Below, piece after piece: positions 62,926 to 64,000 of a DNA stretch of 64,000 nt; within the stretch, counting starts at the first letter, position 1, and every line of letters starts with the position of its first letter. Made by a program: the position numbers and the translations under genes. The notes under the pieces were generated by a model, which saw only the letters and a program-made list of their open reading frames with translations, made no database searches and had not been told where the DNA came from. Origin of the DNA: Vibrio sp. qd031 (GTDB lineage: Bacteria; Pseudomonadota; Gammaproteobacteria; Enterobacterales; Vibrionaceae); NCBI RefSeq assembly GCF_002100145.1, contig NZ_JXQD01000002.1, forward strand, positions 62,001-126,000, in the 5' to 3' direction.

Positions 62926-64000
62926 CTACTGTGACAACGTCACCAACTGTTGCGTGTAAGGATGCTTTGGCGTGGTAAACAGTTGTTCTGTTGGGCCTTC
63001 TTCAACCACTTCACCGGCCTGCATCACAATAGTGTGATGACAAAGCGAACGAACGACACTTAAATCATGGCTGATAAACAGGTAAGTAAGTCCGTATTTT
63101 TGTTGCAACGATTTAAGCAAATCCAACACTTGTTTTTGAACCGTTCTGTCTAATGACGAGGTGGGTTCGTCCAGTAAGATAAACTCTGGTTTTAAGATAA
63201 GCGCTCTGGCAATGGCAATACGCTGGCGTTGACCACCAGAAAACTCGTTGGGATAACGGAAACGGGTAGTAGGGTCTAACCCAACTTCTTGCATCACCTC
63301 TTGAATTTGCACATCGATCTGTTCGGCGGTAAACGCTTCGTGAACAAACAAGCCTTCTCCAATAATTTGAGCCACCGACATTCGAGGATTCAGTGCCGAG
63401 AAGGGGTCTTGAAACACAACCTGCATGCGTTTTCGTAAAGGCAGCATGCCTTTTCGATCCAATACATCCACTTTGTTGCCGTCAAATACGATTGATCCTT
63501 CGCTGTCCACTAAGCGCAGCAGTGCCATGCCGGTCGTTGATTTACCTGAACCACTTTCTCCAACTAAACCAACGGTTTGGCCCTTAATGATGTGCAGATT
63601 AATATCGGTAACGGCTTTCACATGGTCGACCACACGCTTAAAAATACCGCCAGTAATAGGGAACCACACTTTCAGCTGCTTGGCTGACACCAGTTCAGGC
63701 GCCGCGGGATCTGTTGCGATAGGCAAACCTGAAGGATCGGCGTCGATTAACAATTTACTGTAAGGGTGTTGCGGGTTGGACATAAGCTGCTGACAATTCG
63801 CGTATTCAACAATCTCACCTGACTTCATGACCGCAACGTTATCGGCGATACGTTTTACAATGCTGAGATCATGAGTAATAAATAAGATCGCCATCCCCAG
63901 CTCTTGCTGTAGCTCTTTGATGAGATCTAAGATTTGCGCCTGAACAGACACATCTAACGCCGTGGTGGGTTCGTCGGCAATGAGCAACTCAGGCTCATTA
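62926..64000 (-). CDS. yejF: YejF-type oligopeptide ABC transporter ATPase (5' end outside window)
   Basis: This is the C-terminal two thirds of a dual ATPase protein of the peptide/microcin C importer type. The visible part starts at Walker B of the first domain (NEPELLIADEPTTALDVSVQAQ), then the second full domain: Walker A GLVGESGSGKST, signature FSGGQRQRIAIARAL and Walker B FILLDEPTSSLD. The C-terminal motif PKHPYTQQL is typical of peptide importers. The start lies beyond base 64000; no start codon inside is meaningful. The yejF name is by family; a DppD-DppF fusion is the alternative. Confidence 0.88.
   Translation of the reverse strand, partial: NEPELLIADEPTTALDVSVQAQILDLIKELQQELGMAILFITHDLSIVKRIADNVAVMKSGEIVEYANCQQLMSNPQHPYSKLLIDADPSGLPIATDPAAPELVSAKQLKVWFPITGGIFKRVVDHVKAVTDINLHIIKGQTVGLVGESGSGKSTTGMALLRLVDSEGSIVFDGNKVDVLDRKGMLPLRKRMQVVFQDPFSALNPRMSVAQIIGEGLFVHEAFTAEQIDVQIQEVMQEVGLDPTTRFRYPNEFSGGQRQRIAIARALILKPEFILLDEPTSSLDRTVQKQVLDLLKSLQQKYGLTYLFISHDLSVVRSLCHHTIVMQAGEVVEEGPTEQLFTTPKHPYTQQLVTLSQ

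Overview
The window looks like a piece of a Vibrionaceae genome, most likely a nitrogen-fixing Vibrio and possibly its second chromosome. The housekeeping genes (rnb next to deaD, yaeQ, ybiT, a short PstS, ppx-ppk, a lone ackA) are of the Vibrio type. From memory, deaD/rnb and the pta-less ackA lie on chromosome II in V. cholerae. No replication origin, rRNA, tRNA, CRISPR array or intact insertion sequence was seen.

Region 1 (1-15030) is a nitrogenase island, all on the + strand: 'nifK-nifT-nifY-small ORF-nifE-nifN-nifX-fdxB-draT, then nifU-nifS-nifV-nifW-nifZ-nifM-modA-modB-modC. The order follows the Klebsiella nif regulon. The additions are a nif-type 2[4Fe-4S] ferredoxin, a dinitrogenase reductase ADP-ribosyltransferase (draT) between nifX and nifU, and a molybdate ABC transporter at the end of the nifUSVWZM unit. 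Two control regions, before nifE and before nifU, each carry a NifA-type TGT-N10-ACA site and a sigma-54 -24/-12 element. A perfect 13-bp hairpin separates nifK from nifT. nifHD, nifB, nifLA, nifF and nifJ are not in the window. No convincing draG is present either.

Region 2 (15031-22280) is a decaying boundary zone. It holds a possible IS3 transposase remnant, a truncated and frameshifted carboxylesterase, an I78-like inhibitor lipoprotein, a Bax-type glucosaminidase, a GGDEF pseudogene with two in-frame stops, an orphan PEP-CTERM protein, an ABC exporter and a possible cation-efflux remnant.

Region 3 (22281-44271) is ordinary core sequence: ybiT, Bcr/CflA and AEC transporters, a YceB-like lipoprotein, a U32 peptidase-family protein, a diguanylate cyclase, a J1-crystallin-type ADP-ribosylglycohydrolase homologue, yjeH, an O-acetylhomoserine sulfhydrylase, yaeQ, a PstS gene with a three-unit Pho box, an AraC regulator, rnb, deaD, a GST and ackA with an FNR-like site.

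Region 4 (44272-54363) is a run of small single genes: VOC, YdeI-like, a chemoreceptor, an AhpD-like protein, HTH-2TM, GNAT, HAD, SDR, NTF2-like, a sulfurtransferase, LysR and an NAD(P)-binding protein.

Region 5 (54343-64000) carries ppx-ppk, a thioesterase, a class 3 lipase, a stand-alone menB, a LysR/oxidoreductase divergent pair and the 3' part of a yejF-type ABC ATPase.

Functionally, region 1 supplies nearly all of FeMo-cofactor assembly: NifU/NifS for Fe-S, NifV for homocitrate, NifEN as scaffold, NifX/NifY as carriers, and ModABC for molybdenum. It also supplies Fe-protein and MoFe-protein maturation (NifM, NifZ, NifW), a candidate electron carrier (FdxB) and a possible post-translational switch (DraT).
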